In this document: one piece after another, positions 23,680-31,995 of the stretch | Numbering within the stretch: position 1 is the stretch's first letter | How the letters are laid out: every line of letters begins with the position of its first letter | Source: an uncultured Prevotella sp. | GTDB taxonomy: Bacteria > Bacteroidota > Bacteroidia > Bacteroidales > Bacteroidaceae | Assembly (NCBI GenBank): GCA_946403845.1 | Contig: CAMJBL010000001.1 | Location: 108,605 to 172,604 of the forward strand | Length of the DNA stretch: 64,000 nt | Reading direction: 5' to 3' | Notes under the pieces: generated by a model | Told to the model about the DNA's origin: nothing | The model's database searches: none | What the model saw: the letters and a program-made list of their open reading frames with translations, nothing else | Translations under genes and position numbers: made by a program

Positions 23680-24936
23680 ATGGGTGAGGAGATTATACCG
23701 TTTTTTCCTGAGGTGAGGGACCAGATGCAGGGCATCATCAAGGTTGTGGGCGTTGGAGGCGGAGGCTGCAACGCTGTGAGGAATATGTACAGCGAGGGCG
23801 TGGAGGGTGTGACGTATGCTGTGTGTAATACGGATAGCCAGTCGCTCTCGCGTTCGCCAGTGCCTGTGAAGATCCTGCTGGGCAAGTCTGGTCTTGGTGC
23901 AGGCGGTGAGCCTCAGGTAGGTAAGCTGGAGGCGGAAACGAATATCAATGATATTGTGAAACTGTTCTCAGACGGTACGAAGATGGCGTTCGTAACGGCA
24001 GGTATGGGTGGCGGTACGGGTACGGGTGCTGCGCCTGTCATTGCTGGGGTGGCCAAGGATATGGGCATTCTGACGGTGGGTGTGGTGACGATTCCCTTCG
24101 CTTTTGAGAAGAAACGTAAGATTATCAAGGCGCTGAAGGGGGTCGACGAACTGCGCAAGAATGTTGACGCACTGTTGATTGTGAACAATGAGCGCCTTTG
24201 TGATGTGTATTCGGATTCGGATATCCCCATGAAGGAGGCCTTCGTGAGGGCTGACAATATCCTGATGAATGCGGTAAAGGGTATCTCGGAACTGATCACC
24301 CTACCCAGCGACGGTGGTATCAAGAGCGACTTCCGCGATGTGGAGACCACGATGAAGAATGGTGGGGGCGCCATCATGGCAATGGGTCGCGCCAATGGTG
24401 ATCATCGTGTGGAGCGGGCTATCCTGAATGCGCTTGACTCACCGCTGCTATATGGCAACGATATAGAGAAGGCCAAGCGTGTCCTCTTTAATATTTATGC
24501 GAGCGACGAGCATCCGATTTTTGTGAGGGAGTTGCAGGAGATCGATGATTTCTTTGACCAGCTGGATCCTAACATTGATGTGATCTGGGGAACGGCTACT
24601 GACGATTCGCTGGGTGAGGACATTAAGGTGACGATCTTGGCGACGGGTATGGAGAATCGTCTGGAAGAGGAGGTGAAAACCGATGTGCATCAGAATGAGG
24701 ATGACTATTATGAGGACTTGATTAACAGACTTTATAAACCAGCGAAGAAAACGCCAACGATGGCTGCAGTCATCACGCAACAGGAAATAGAGTTTGAGGT
24801 GGAGCCGGCTCCAGAGCCTGAACCTAAGCCTGAGCCTATTCCAGAACCAGAACCTGAGCCCGAAGAAAAAGAACCAACGATTCTGGATAAATGGAAGAAT
24901 TGGTTGAATAATCTGGTGAATGATGTTGTAGAGTAA
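23680..24936 (+). CDS. FtsZ-family protein, probably a divergent paralogue
   Basis: 418 residues. GTP-binding core intact: VGVGGGGCNAVRN (~22-34), CNTDSQSL, and the signature GMGGGTGTGAAPVIAG (~108-123). The T7 loop reads IKSDFRDVE where FtsZ usually has INLDFADV, keeping both acidic residues. The tail is a proline/glutamate repeat (EPEPKPEPIPEPEPEPEEKE) ending in a short hydrophobic helix. The gene is not beside ftsA, ftsQ or mur genes, and its central region differs from my recollection of Bacteroides division FtsZ, so I suspect a second FtsZ. If the genome has only one, it is the cell-division protein. Confidence 0.8.
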   Translation: MGEEIIPFFPEVRDQMQGIIKVVGVGGGGCNAVRNMYSEGVEGVTYAVCNTDSQSLSRSPVPVKILLGKSGLGAGGEPQVGKLEAETNINDIVKLFSDGTKMAFVTAGMGGGTGTGAAPVIAGVAKDMGILTVGVVTIPFAFEKKRKIIKALKGVDELRKNVDALLIVNNERLCDVYSDSDIPMKEAFVRADNILMNAVKGISELITLPSDGGIKSDFRDVETTMKNGGGAIMAMGRANGDHRVERAILNALDSPLLYGNDIEKAKRVLFNIYASDEHPIFVRELQEIDDFFDQLDPNIDVIWGTATDDSLGEDIKVTILATGMENRLEEEVKTDVHQNEDDYYEDLINRLYKPAKKTPTMAAVITQQEIEFEVEPAPEPEPKPEPIPEPEPEPEEKEPTILDKWKNWLNNLVNDVVE

Positions 24937-24968
24937 AAACGTCATGCACGAGAAAAACTGAATATAAT

Positions 24969-24998
24969 TTGGTTTTCTGCTTGCTTATTCGTACCTTT
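24969..24998 (+). promoter_or_regulatory. Promoter of the RecD-like helicase gene
   Basis: TTTG at 24969, a spacer of about 19 bases and TACCTTTG at 24991-24998. Transcription would begin almost at the ATG (25004), giving a near-leaderless mRNA. Confidence 0.7.
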
Positions 24999-25003
24999 GC
25001 AAT

Positions 25004-26563
25004 ATGATTCAGGACGAGCTGAAATATAGGATTCTGCAGACGTTGGGGTTTGAGCCGACGGCGGAGCAGGAGCAGGCGCTGGAGGTGTTTGCGCGGTTTA
25101 TGACCGACAGGGCAGAGCACGTGGTGATGATACTGCGGGGCTCGGCGGGAACGGGAAAGACCACGCTGGCGGGGGCTATCGTCAGGGCCTTGACGGCGCT
25201 GAACCAGAAGCTGATGCTGTTGGCACCGACGGGTCGTGCAGCGAAGGTGTTCTCGCTTTATTCGGGACATGCTGCCTATACCATCCATAGGCGTATCTAT
25301 CGGCAGAAATCGGCTGGCGACCTGAGTTCGTTCAGTCTGAATGACAACCTGAACAAGGATATGCTGTTTATCGTGGACGAGGCGTCGATGATCTCGAATC
25401 TGGGCTTGGGCGATATGGCATTCGGTAGCGGATGTTTGTTGGACGATCTGATGCAGTTCGTCTACAACGGCCAGAACTGTCGCCTGCTGCTCATCGGCGA
25501 CAAGGCGCAGTTGCCGCCTGTGGGCGAGGAGGAGAGTCCGGCGCTGTCGGCTTCGGTGCTACGAGGCTATGGCATGGAGGTGTATGAGAGCGACCTGAAC
25601 CAGGTGCTCAGGCAGAGTGAGGGCTCGGGGATTCTGTGGAATGCGACGAGGATTCGAGGAGTGGGGAGTGAGGAGTGTGGAGTGAGAATAGACTTGCCAA
25701 AGATAAGACTAAAAGGGTTTGCGGATATCCAGGTGGTGCCGGGCGATGAGTTGGTGGAGTCGCTGGCGAGCAGTTACAGCCGGGTGGGGATGGACGAGAC
25801 GATGGTGATCACCCGCAGCAATAAACGGGCGAACATCTATAATCAGGGCATCCGCAACATGGTGCTCGACCGCGATAGTGAACTGTCGAGGGGCGACTTG
25901 CTGATGATCGTGAAGAACAATTATTATTGGGTTGAAAAGTTGACAGTTGACAGTTTACAGTTTACAGATGATTACTCTGCTGCAGAAGGAGGGCTTGCAA
26001 GCAAATCCGCTCGACCCGAAGGGGCGCTTTCCTCAGAAAGAACTGTAAACTGTAAACCATCAACTGTAAACAAATTGTCTTTTATTGCGAATGGCGACAG
26101 GGCGGTGCTGCAAAGGGTGAGGCATGTGCAGGAACTTTACGGATTCCGTTTCGCTGAGGCTACGATGACCTTTCCTGATTACGACGACTACGAACTGACG
26201 GCGACGGTGATATTGGACTCGCTCACCACCGAGGCACCGGCCCTCACGCGCGACCAGCAGGAACAACTTTATAACGCCGTGCTCGAAGACTATAGCGATA
26301 TTCCCAGAAAAGCAGATCGCATAGAGAAACTGAAAAACGACCGGTTTTATAATGCGCTGCAGGTGAAGTTCGCCTATGCCGTGACCTGTCATAAGGCGCA
26401 GGGTGGACAGTGGGCGCATATCTATCTGGATCAGGGATATATGACGGATGATATGCTCACATCCGACTATATCCATTGGCTCTACACCGCTTTTACACGT
26501 GCAACGGAGAAGCTGTTTCTGGTGAATTGGCCGAAAGGGCAAATAGAAGAGGTAAAAGATTAG
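25004..26563 (+). CDS. RecD-like superfamily 1 DNA helicase
   Basis: 519 residues. Walker A GSAGTGKTTL (~44-53), APTGRAAKVF (motif Ia), IVDEAS (motif II, ~124-129), LLIGDKAQLPPVG (motif III) and a C-terminal YAVTCHKAQGGQW plus YTAFTRATEKLFLV (UvrD-type motifs V/VI). This is the RecD2-like group without RecBC, acting in DNA repair or recombination. Two coding stretches look inserted: a 7-bp tandem array near 25656-25690 (GVGSEECGVR) and a 125-base palindrome at 25943-26067 (residues ~314-355). Both keep the frame and fall between conserved motifs. Confidence 0.88.
   Translation: MIQDELKYRILQTLGFEPTAEQEQALEVFARFMTDRAEHVVMILRGSAGTGKTTLAGAIVRALTALNQKLMLLAPTGRAAKVFSLYSGHAAYTIHRRIYRQKSAGDLSSFSLNDNLNKDMLFIVDEASMISNLGLGDMAFGSGCLLDDLMQFVYNGQNCRLLLIGDKAQLPPVGEEESPALSASVLRGYGMEVYESDLNQVLRQSEGSGILWNATRIRGVGSEECGVRIDLPKIRLKGFADIQVVPGDELVESLASSYSRVGMDETMVITRSNKRANIYNQGIRNMVLDRDSELSRGDLLMIVKNNYYWVEKLTVDSLQFTDDYSAAEGGLASKSARPEGALSSERTVNCKPSTVNKLSFIANGDRAVLQRVRHVQELYGFRFAEATMTFPDYDDYELTATVILDSLTTEAPALTRDQQEQLYNAVLEDYSDIPRKADRIEKLKNDRFYNALQVKFAYAVTCHKAQGGQWAHIYLDQGYMTDDMLTSDYIHWLYTAFTRATEKLFLVNWPKGQIEEVKD
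25943..26067. repeat. Palindromic repeat inserted in frame in the helicase gene
   Basis: Arms of 25 bases at 25943-25967 and 26043-26067 match at 23 of 25 positions as inverted repeats and are built from GTTTACAGT-like 9-base units. The ~75-base centre is GC-rich and codes for a low-complexity loop. GTTTACAGT units recur at 38137-38160, the recG/ispD junction. Confidence 0.75.
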
Positions 26564-26609
26564 AGGTGAGAGGATACCGTGATAAACAGAAGAAGTTTCT
26601 GGTGTTGGA

Positions 26610-27659
26610 TTAGAGTTTGCTGAGGAGGATGTCGACGAGGCGGGGAATGGCGTAGTTGTCGAGGTCGGATTCTTTGATCCAGATGTAGTCTGAAGGCAGC
26701 TGTGGGCGCTCTGTGGGTTCCCAGAGATAGAAATCGACTGTAAGTACCTGATGCGTTAGAACGTGTTTCACGTCTTTCGCAATCAGTTGCATTTTGTTAT
26801 AATCTAACATATCTCCTGACTCCTGACTCCTGTCTCCTGACTCCTTTAAAACCGGCTCCCAAAGCCCTTGCCAAATATCCCCTTCGCCACGACGGTGGAT
26901 GGCGGTCTCGCTTTGATAGCGCACATATATATAAGTAAGGTGACGCTTTTGGATCTTGAGAGTTTTCTGTTTCACAGGCAGCTGACTGATGGTTCCTGAG
27001 CGCAGGGCCTCGCACGACTCCTGTAGCGGACAGACGATGCATTTGGGCGACTGGGGGGTGCACTGGATGGCCCCGAAGTCCATGATGGCCTGATTATAGA
27101 GGCCGCAGATGTTCTCACCGCTGGTGCCTGTGGCCTCTGGCATCAGACTCTGCGCCAAGGCTGTAAACGCCTTTTTACCCTCAGTCGAGTTAATGGGGAT
27201 GTCGATGCCGAAATGACGGCTGAGGACGCGATAGACATTACCGTCGACCACCGCAGCGGGAAGCCCGAAGGCAATGCTAGCGATGGCCGCTGCCGTGTAG
27301 TCGCCCACGCCTTTGAGCTGTTTGATCTTGTCGAGGGTATTTGGGAAATGCCCCAAGGCCACTATCTGACGGGCTGCGAAGTGCAGATTGCGGGCGCGGC
27401 TGTAGTAGCCCAGGCCCTGCCACTCGCGGAGCACCTCGTCCTCGGAGGCGGTAGCGAGGTCGTCGACCGTTGGCCAGCGCTGCATGAACCGTTGCCAGTA
27501 GTCCCATCCCTGCTTGACCTGGGTCTGCTGGAGGATGATCTCCGAGAGCCAGATGGCGTAAGGGTCGCTTGTCTGGCGCCAAGGAAGCTCGCGGCCATTG
27601 TCGCGAAACCAATTCAGCAACGTCTGTGCGAAGCCGTTTATGGTGCTTTTTTTCTGCAT
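26610..27659 (-). CDS. mutY: A/G-specific adenine glycosylase MutY
   Basis: About 349 residues from the ATG at 27659; the longer ORF start is rejected because a TAACTTTGC promoter element lies inside it. Contains the catalytic SEIILQQTQV (~37-46), helix-hairpin-helix LKGVGDYTAAAIAS with VVDGNVYRVLSR (catalytic Asp), and the iron-sulphur pattern C-x6-C-x2-C-x5-C (CTPQSPKCIVCPLQESC). It removes adenine mispaired with 8-oxoguanine. A 7-bp tandem array is translated in frame at ~280-300 (ESGDRSQESGD), just before the NUDIX-like C-terminal domain that reads the lesion. Confidence 0.95.
   Translation of the reverse strand: MQKKSTINGFAQTLLNWFRDNGRELPWRQTSDPYAIWLSEIILQQTQVKQGWDYWQRFMQRWPTVDDLATASEDEVLREWQGLGYYSRARNLHFAARQIVALGHFPNTLDKIKQLKGVGDYTAAAIASIAFGLPAAVVDGNVYRVLSRHFGIDIPINSTEGKKAFTALAQSLMPEATGTSGENICGLYNQAIMDFGAIQCTPQSPKCIVCPLQESCEALRSGTISQLPVKQKTLKIQKRHLTYIYVRYQSETAIHRRGEGDIWQGLWEPVLKESGDRSQESGDMLDYNKMQLIAKDVKHVLTHQVLTVDFYLWEPTERPQLPSDYIWIKESDLDNYAIPRLVDILLSKL
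26813..26852. repeat. 7-bp tandem repeat inside mutY (ACTCCTG units)
   Basis: Five near-perfect 7-base units (TCTCCTG, ACTCCTG, ACTCCTG, TCTCCTG, ACTCCTT) in the interdomain linker of mutY. 35 bases is not a multiple of three, so neighbouring sequence must have compensated. Confidence 0.7.
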
Positions 27660-27783
27660 GATTGTCAATTTTGTCTGCAAAGTTATGAATTTTTTCATGA
27701 TTCACTATTCACTATTCACTTTTTTTATTATCTTTGCAGCGTCAAATCGACGAATTGTTATTTCATGAATTAATCAATAAGGT

Positions 27784-28383
27784 ATGAAAAAGTTATTAGT
27801 ATCAATCGTTGCAGCCCTGATGGCTGTGCCTTCGTTCGCCCAGTATTCGAGCGGTGGTTTTGAACTCGACAAAGAGAGCATGTATTATGGTATCCGTTTC
27901 GGTGGAACGCTCGCTTCTGTTGGTGGTGATGTTTCTGTAGGCTCAAAGACCGGTCTTACATTGGCTGGTGTTGTTGGTCTGCGCGTTTCAGGCTCAGCTC
28001 CTGTATTCCTGGAGTCTGGTCTCTACTATACGCAGCGTGGTGCCAAGGAGGGTAATATCACGATTACGCACGACAACCTTGAGATTCCCGTTCTGGTGAA
28101 GTATGGTGTGAAGGCTACCGACGAGATCGCTCTGCTGCCATTCTTCGGACCTTATTTTGCCTACGCTGTGAGTTCGGAGTATAAGTACAAGGGCAACACT
28201 GCCCCCGCAGATCAGTTCCGTCCGAACCGTAACAACATGGGCTTCAAGCTGGGTTGCGGTGCTGAGTACAACAAGATCTATGCTGAACTCGGTTACCAGT
28301 TTGCTGTGACCAACTTTGTGGATAGCGATGACATCACTGCTCACAACAATGCATTGTTCCTGAACTTCGGCTTGAACTTCTAA
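27784..28383 (+). CDS. Outer-membrane beta-barrel protein (porin-family)
   Basis: 199 residues. Signal peptide ~1-19 ending in PSFAQ, then alternating hydrophobic/aromatic strands (MYYGIRFGGTLAS, GVVGLRVSGSAPVFLESGLYYTQRGA, IYAELGYQFAVTNF) and a C-terminal FLNFGLNF that fits barrel-assembly recognition. It belongs to the OMP_b-brl_2-like group common in Bacteroidetes; the transported substrate is unknown. A good promoter (TTATCTTTGC near 27729) precedes it with a 40-base leader, so it is a single-gene unit. Confidence 0.85.
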   Translation: MKKLLVSIVAALMAVPSFAQYSSGGFELDKESMYYGIRFGGTLASVGGDVSVGSKTGLTLAGVVGLRVSGSAPVFLESGLYYTQRGAKEGNITITHDNLEIPVLVKYGVKATDEIALLPFFGPYFAYAVSSEYKYKGNTAPADQFRPNRNNMGFKLGCGAEYNKIYAELGYQFAVTNFVDSDDITAHNNALFLNFGLNF

Positions 28384-28397
28384 GACGTTCTTAATAC

Positions 28398-28481
28398 ACA
28401 ACGGATTACACGGATTAAACGGATTAAACTCATACTAATTATCAGGAGTCTTCAATCCGTGCAATCCGTGTAATCCGTTGT
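28398..28481. terminator. Bidirectional palindrome built of 9-bp units
   Basis: 28-base arms (28398-28425 and 28454-28481) match at 26 positions as an inverted repeat, each made of three CGGATTACA-like 9-base units. It lies between the convergent beta-barrel and PBP4 genes and could stop transcription from both sides, but it lacks long T-runs. It is also a repeat element by composition. Confidence 0.6.
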
Positions 28482-28498
28482 TCTTTATATCCGTTGTT

Positions 28499-29746
28499 TT
28501 ACGGTTCGCACAAGGCTGTGCAGACCTTATCCTGAAACGTCCGTCCGCTGGCGTTGCGCAGTACCCCTTGATTGATAATGGCGAAAGCCAGCTGGTGGCC
28601 GTTGGCTGCGGTGCAGTAGCCCGCGAGCGACGAGATGCCTGTCAGCGTGCCAGTCTTCGCCCGTACGTTGCCGTTGGTGAAAGCCCCTTTCATGCGCTTC
28701 TCCAGTGTGCCATCGACACCTGCGATGGGCAGGGCGGGGTAGAGGTGGCCGTAGATATTCTGATTGTGATAGGCATAGCGCAGCAGACTGACCATAAGCT
28801 CAGCAGAGACGTAGTTGTAGAGTGAGAGTCCGCTACCGTCAGCGAATTTGTAGTCGCCAGGCGTAAGGCCGATGCGCGTCACGAGTTTGTTGATCCATTG
28901 ACGGGCGTGGGTGGCTGAGGCGTTCTTCACACCGCCTGAGGCCGCTATCTGGTAGAGCACCGACTCGGCATAGAGGTTGTCGCTCTCCTTGAGCATGCGC
29001 ATCAGCACCTGATCAAGGGAGTGGAAGCGCGAGCAGAGATGGATGAGCGGACGGTTCTTGGTCTTATTGTTGGCAATCGCCTCTTCGTTGTCGATGACGA
29101 CGATACCCAAATCGTTGAGCTCCTGACGGAATCGCTCCATAAACATATCTTTCTTTCCGATGAGCAGTGGGGTGAGCGAGGGGTTGTCGTCGTCCCAGCA
29201 CCAGCCTTCGCCCAGACGCGTGTCGTCCTTCATCGACGTGTCGGCTATCAGGCGTCCGCAGATGGTGTCGATGCCCATCTTTTGCAGACTCTCCGCAAAG
29301 GCCCGCATGTCGTCGTTGTTGAATCGGGGGTCCATGCCGCCCACGCAGTAGAGGTTGCCTCGGAGGATGTTGCGATCGATGAGGCCCGTATAATATAAAG
29401 AGGTGCGGAACTGGTAGCCGCCGCCCAGTTTGTCGATGGCGGTGATGGCCGTTATGAGCTTCATGGTCGAGGCGGGGCGTAATGTCTGGCGCTCCCCCTG
29501 CTTGTAGATAGCAGAGTCGGCTGTGAGGTCGTAGACCAGAAGTCCGAGTTGTGTCTTTTTCAGCAAGGGCTCGTTCATGAGGCTGTCGAGGCGTGCTGTC
29601 ACATTCTCCGGCCATTGCAGTCGTGGAGCAATGGTGTCAGAGAACTCACTGGGGACGGTTCTTAGTGAGTCTTCGGGCAAGGACTCACTAAGAACCGTCC
29701 CTAATGAGCTCCACAAAAATGCGGTGATAAACAGTATTTTCTTCAT
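28499..29746 (-). CDS. dacB: D-alanyl-D-alanine carboxypeptidase/endopeptidase (PBP4-type, S13)
   Basis: 415 residues. Penicillin-binding motifs of the S13 family: STMK (Ser93, Lys96), SDN (in KESDNLYAESVL) and KTG (RAKTGTLTGI). It trims or cleaves cross-links in periplasmic peptidoglycan. Signal peptide ~1-18. Just at the cleavage region (~15-35) the protein reads through a perfect DNA hairpin with GGGACGGTTCT ends, producing the sequence GTVLSESLPEDSLRTVPSEF, so the mature N-terminus has been altered by a repeat. The promoter TACCTTTG lies just upstream of the start. Confidence 0.93.
   Translation of the reverse strand: MKKILFITAFLWSSLGTVLSESLPEDSLRTVPSEFSDTIAPRLQWPENVTARLDSLMNEPLLKKTQLGLLVYDLTADSAIYKQGERQTLRPASTMKLITAITAIDKLGGGYQFRTSLYYTGLIDRNILRGNLYCVGGMDPRFNNDDMRAFAESLQKMGIDTICGRLIADTSMKDDTRLGEGWCWDDDNPSLTPLLIGKKDMFMERFRQELNDLGIVVIDNEEAIANNKTKNRPLIHLCSRFHSLDQVLMRMLKESDNLYAESVLYQIAASGGVKNASATHARQWINKLVTRIGLTPGDYKFADGSGLSLYNYVSAELMVSLLRYAYHNQNIYGHLYPALPIAGVDGTLEKRMKGAFTNGNVRAKTGTLTGISSLAGYCTAANGHQLAFAIINQGVLRNASGRTFQDKVCTALCEP
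29652..29701. repeat. REP-like palindrome in the PBP4 gene
   Basis: 20-base arms at 29652-29671 and 29682-29701 are perfect inverted repeats with a 10-base loop. The outer sequence GGGACGGTTCT is identical to that of the rsmD element, while the inner stems differ. Confidence 0.85.
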
Positions 29747-29836
29747 ATTCTGCTACAAAGGTAGTAAATTTTTCATTATTCACTATTCACTATTCACTTT
29801 TTTTCGTATCTTTGCAGCAGATTATTGATTTTGCTT

Positions 29837-31426
29837 ATGTTATACAAGTATGACTTTCTGATTATCGGTGCTGGCGTGGCCGGAATGAGTTATGCCCTGA
29901 AGGTGGCGCGGGCCAAAAAGGGCAAGGTGTGTATGATCTGCAAGACCTCGCTCGACGAGGCTAATACGTCGTTTGCACAGGGCGGTGTGGCGAGCGTGAC
30001 GAACATGAAATTGGACACCTTCGACAAGCATATCGCAGACACAATCATCGCTGGCGACTACATCTCCGACCGTAAGGCCGTAGAGCAGGTGGTACGTCAG
30101 GCACCTTCGCAGATCCAGGAACTGGTGCAGTGGGGTGTGAACTTCGACAAGAAGGAGGATGGCTCGTTTGACCTGCACCGTGAGGGCGGACATTCTGAGT
30201 TCCGTATCCTGCACCATGCCGATGATACGGGTGCCGAGATCCAGCGCGGACTAATGGAGGCGGTGCGCAACTGTCCTGACATTGAGGTGAAGGAGGATCA
30301 TTTCGCTGTGGAGATCATCACGCAGCACCATCTGGGTGTGCGCGTCACGCGTCGCTCGCCTAACATACAATGTTATGGTGCCTATGTGCTGAATCCCAAG
30401 ACGCAGAAGGTGGATACCTATCTCTCGAAGATCACTGTGATGTGTACGGGCGGCTGCGGTGCTGTCTATCTGACAACCTCGAACCCCGTGATTGCTACGG
30501 GCGACGGTATTGCAATGGTGTATCGCGCCAAGGGAACGGTGGCCGATATGGAGTTCGTGCAGTTCCATCCGACGGTGCTCCATAACCCCTCGGAGACGCA
30601 TCCCGCCTATCTCATTACGGAGGCGATGCGAGGTTATGGCGGTATCTTGAAACTGCCTAATGGTGAGGAGTTTATGCAGAAATACGATGAGCGTCTCTCG
30701 TTGGCGCCTCGCGATATCGTGGCACGTGCCATCGACAAGGAAATGAAGATTCATGGCCTCGACCATGTCTGTCTCGATGTCACCCATAAGGATCCGGAAG
30801 AGACGCGACATCACTTCCCCAATATCTACCAGAAATGTCTCTCTATCGGTATCGACATCACCACCGACTATATTCCCGTCAGACCTGCGGCCCACTATAT
30901 GTGTGGCGGTATCAAGGTCGATATCAACGGCCAGAGCAGTATCGAACGCCTCTATGCCCTTGGCGAGTGCTCCTGCACAGGTCTGCATGGCGGTAACCGT
31001 CTGGCCTCGAACTCATTGATCGAGGCGGTGGTCTATGCCGACGCTGCCGCCAAGGACTCGTTGGCGCATGTCGACCTGTATGATTATAATGAGAAAGTGC
31101 CCAAGTGGAACGATGAGGGTACGATGACCAACGAGGAGAAGGTGCTGATTACACAGTCGGTGAAGGAAGTGAACCAGATCATGTCGAACTATGTGGGTAT
31201 CGTGCGCAGCGACCTGCGTCTGCATCGTGCCTGGGACCGTTTGGATATGCTCTACGAGGAGACGGAGCGCTTGTTCAAGCGCGTGAAGGCGTCGAAGGAT
31301 ATCTGCGAACTGCGTAACATGATCAACGTGGGCTATCTCATCACCCGCTGGGCGCTCGAACGGAAAGAGTGCAGAGGCCTGCACTTCACCATCGACTACC
31401 CCGTACACGCTTACGACAAGAAATAA
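29837..31426 (+). CDS. nadB: L-aspartate oxidase
   Basis: 529 residues from the ATG at 29837 (the track's TTG start lies close to the transcription start). FAD-binding GxGxxG motif IIGAGVAGMSYAL (~9-21), substrate/FAD segments SFAQGGVAS, HREGGHSEFRILH, and the C-terminal YMCGGIKVDINGQ with GECSCTGLHGGNRLASNSL. It oxidises L-aspartate to iminoaspartate, the first step of NAD synthesis. The related nadA/nadC are not in the window. It is preceded by a TATCTTTGC promoter and by 7-bp TTCACTA repeats. Confidence 0.95.
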   Translation: MLYKYDFLIIGAGVAGMSYALKVARAKKGKVCMICKTSLDEANTSFAQGGVASVTNMKLDTFDKHIADTIIAGDYISDRKAVEQVVRQAPSQIQELVQWGVNFDKKEDGSFDLHREGGHSEFRILHHADDTGAEIQRGLMEAVRNCPDIEVKEDHFAVEIITQHHLGVRVTRRSPNIQCYGAYVLNPKTQKVDTYLSKITVMCTGGCGAVYLTTSNPVIATGDGIAMVYRAKGTVADMEFVQFHPTVLHNPSETHPAYLITEAMRGYGGILKLPNGEEFMQKYDERLSLAPRDIVARAIDKEMKIHGLDHVCLDVTHKDPEETRHHFPNIYQKCLSIGIDITTDYIPVRPAAHYMCGGIKVDINGQSSIERLYALGECSCTGLHGGNRLASNSLIEAVVYADAAAKDSLAHVDLYDYNEKVPKWNDEGTMTNEEKVLITQSVKEVNQIMSNYVGIVRSDLRLHRAWDRLDMLYEETERLFKRVKASKDICELRNMINVGYLITRWALERKECRGLHFTIDYPVHAYDKK

Positions 31427-31429
31427 AAA

Positions 31430-31453
31430 ATCCCCGCTCAACTGAGCGGGGAT
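31430..31453. terminator. Bidirectional terminator nadB / DUF4332 gene
   Basis: ATCCCCGCTCA pairs with TGAGCGGGGAT around a two-base loop, preceded by a run of A for the minus strand. It sits between convergent genes. Confidence 0.85.
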
Positions 31454-31461
31454 TGATGTGT

Positions 31462-31869
31462 TTAATAAGTCATCTTCGGTTCAAGTACCTTGGCTTGGTC
31501 GATCATCTTCTGTACCTCGCTGATGGCGGGAACGCGTCCGCAGATGTGGAACTCGGCGTTGATTTCCTCGAGCTTCGGCTGCAGGTTCTCTGCTACCCGA
31601 TGACGGAACTCCTTGACGGTGTCGACGCCAGCCTTCTCCAGCAACTCAGAGAACTGAGGGCCTACGCCGTTGATGCGGAAGAGGTCGGCATGATTGGTCC
31701 AACGCAGAATCAGCTTCTCGCTGATGCCTGTAGCGTCGGCCAGTTCCTTGCGGCCCTTGGGGGCAGCACACTTCTCGAGCAGTTCGCTCACTTTGTTGAT
31801 ACCTGCGGCAACCAGTTTCTCAGCATAAACGTCGCCTACACCTTCGATGTCGATAATCTTGTAATCCAT
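31462..31869 (-). CDS. DUF4332 helix-hairpin-helix protein
   Basis: 135 residues with two helix-hairpin-helix-like units: IEGVGDVYAEKLVAAGI (~8-24) and INGVGPQFSELLEKAGV (~66-82), each followed by a short helical segment. This matches DUF4332, small proteins thought to bind DNA or act as adaptors. No membrane segment. A TATATTTGC promoter lies at 31920-31929 on the minus strand. Its function in Bacteroidetes is not known. Confidence 0.8.
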   Translation of the reverse strand: MDYKIIDIEGVGDVYAEKLVAAGINKVSELLEKCAAPKGRKELADATGISEKLILRWTNHADLFRINGVGPQFSELLEKAGVDTVKEFRHRVAENLQPKLEEINAEFHICGRVPAISEVQKMIDQAKVLEPKMTY

Positions 31870-31995
31870 AATCTGTTGGTTTTAAAAGTTTAAGTTTGTG
31901 AGATAATAAGTTTTATGCTGCAAATATAGATAAAATATCTGATAAATGCAATTATTTGGCCGATTTTTTGTATTTTTGCATCAAAATCAGAGCCG

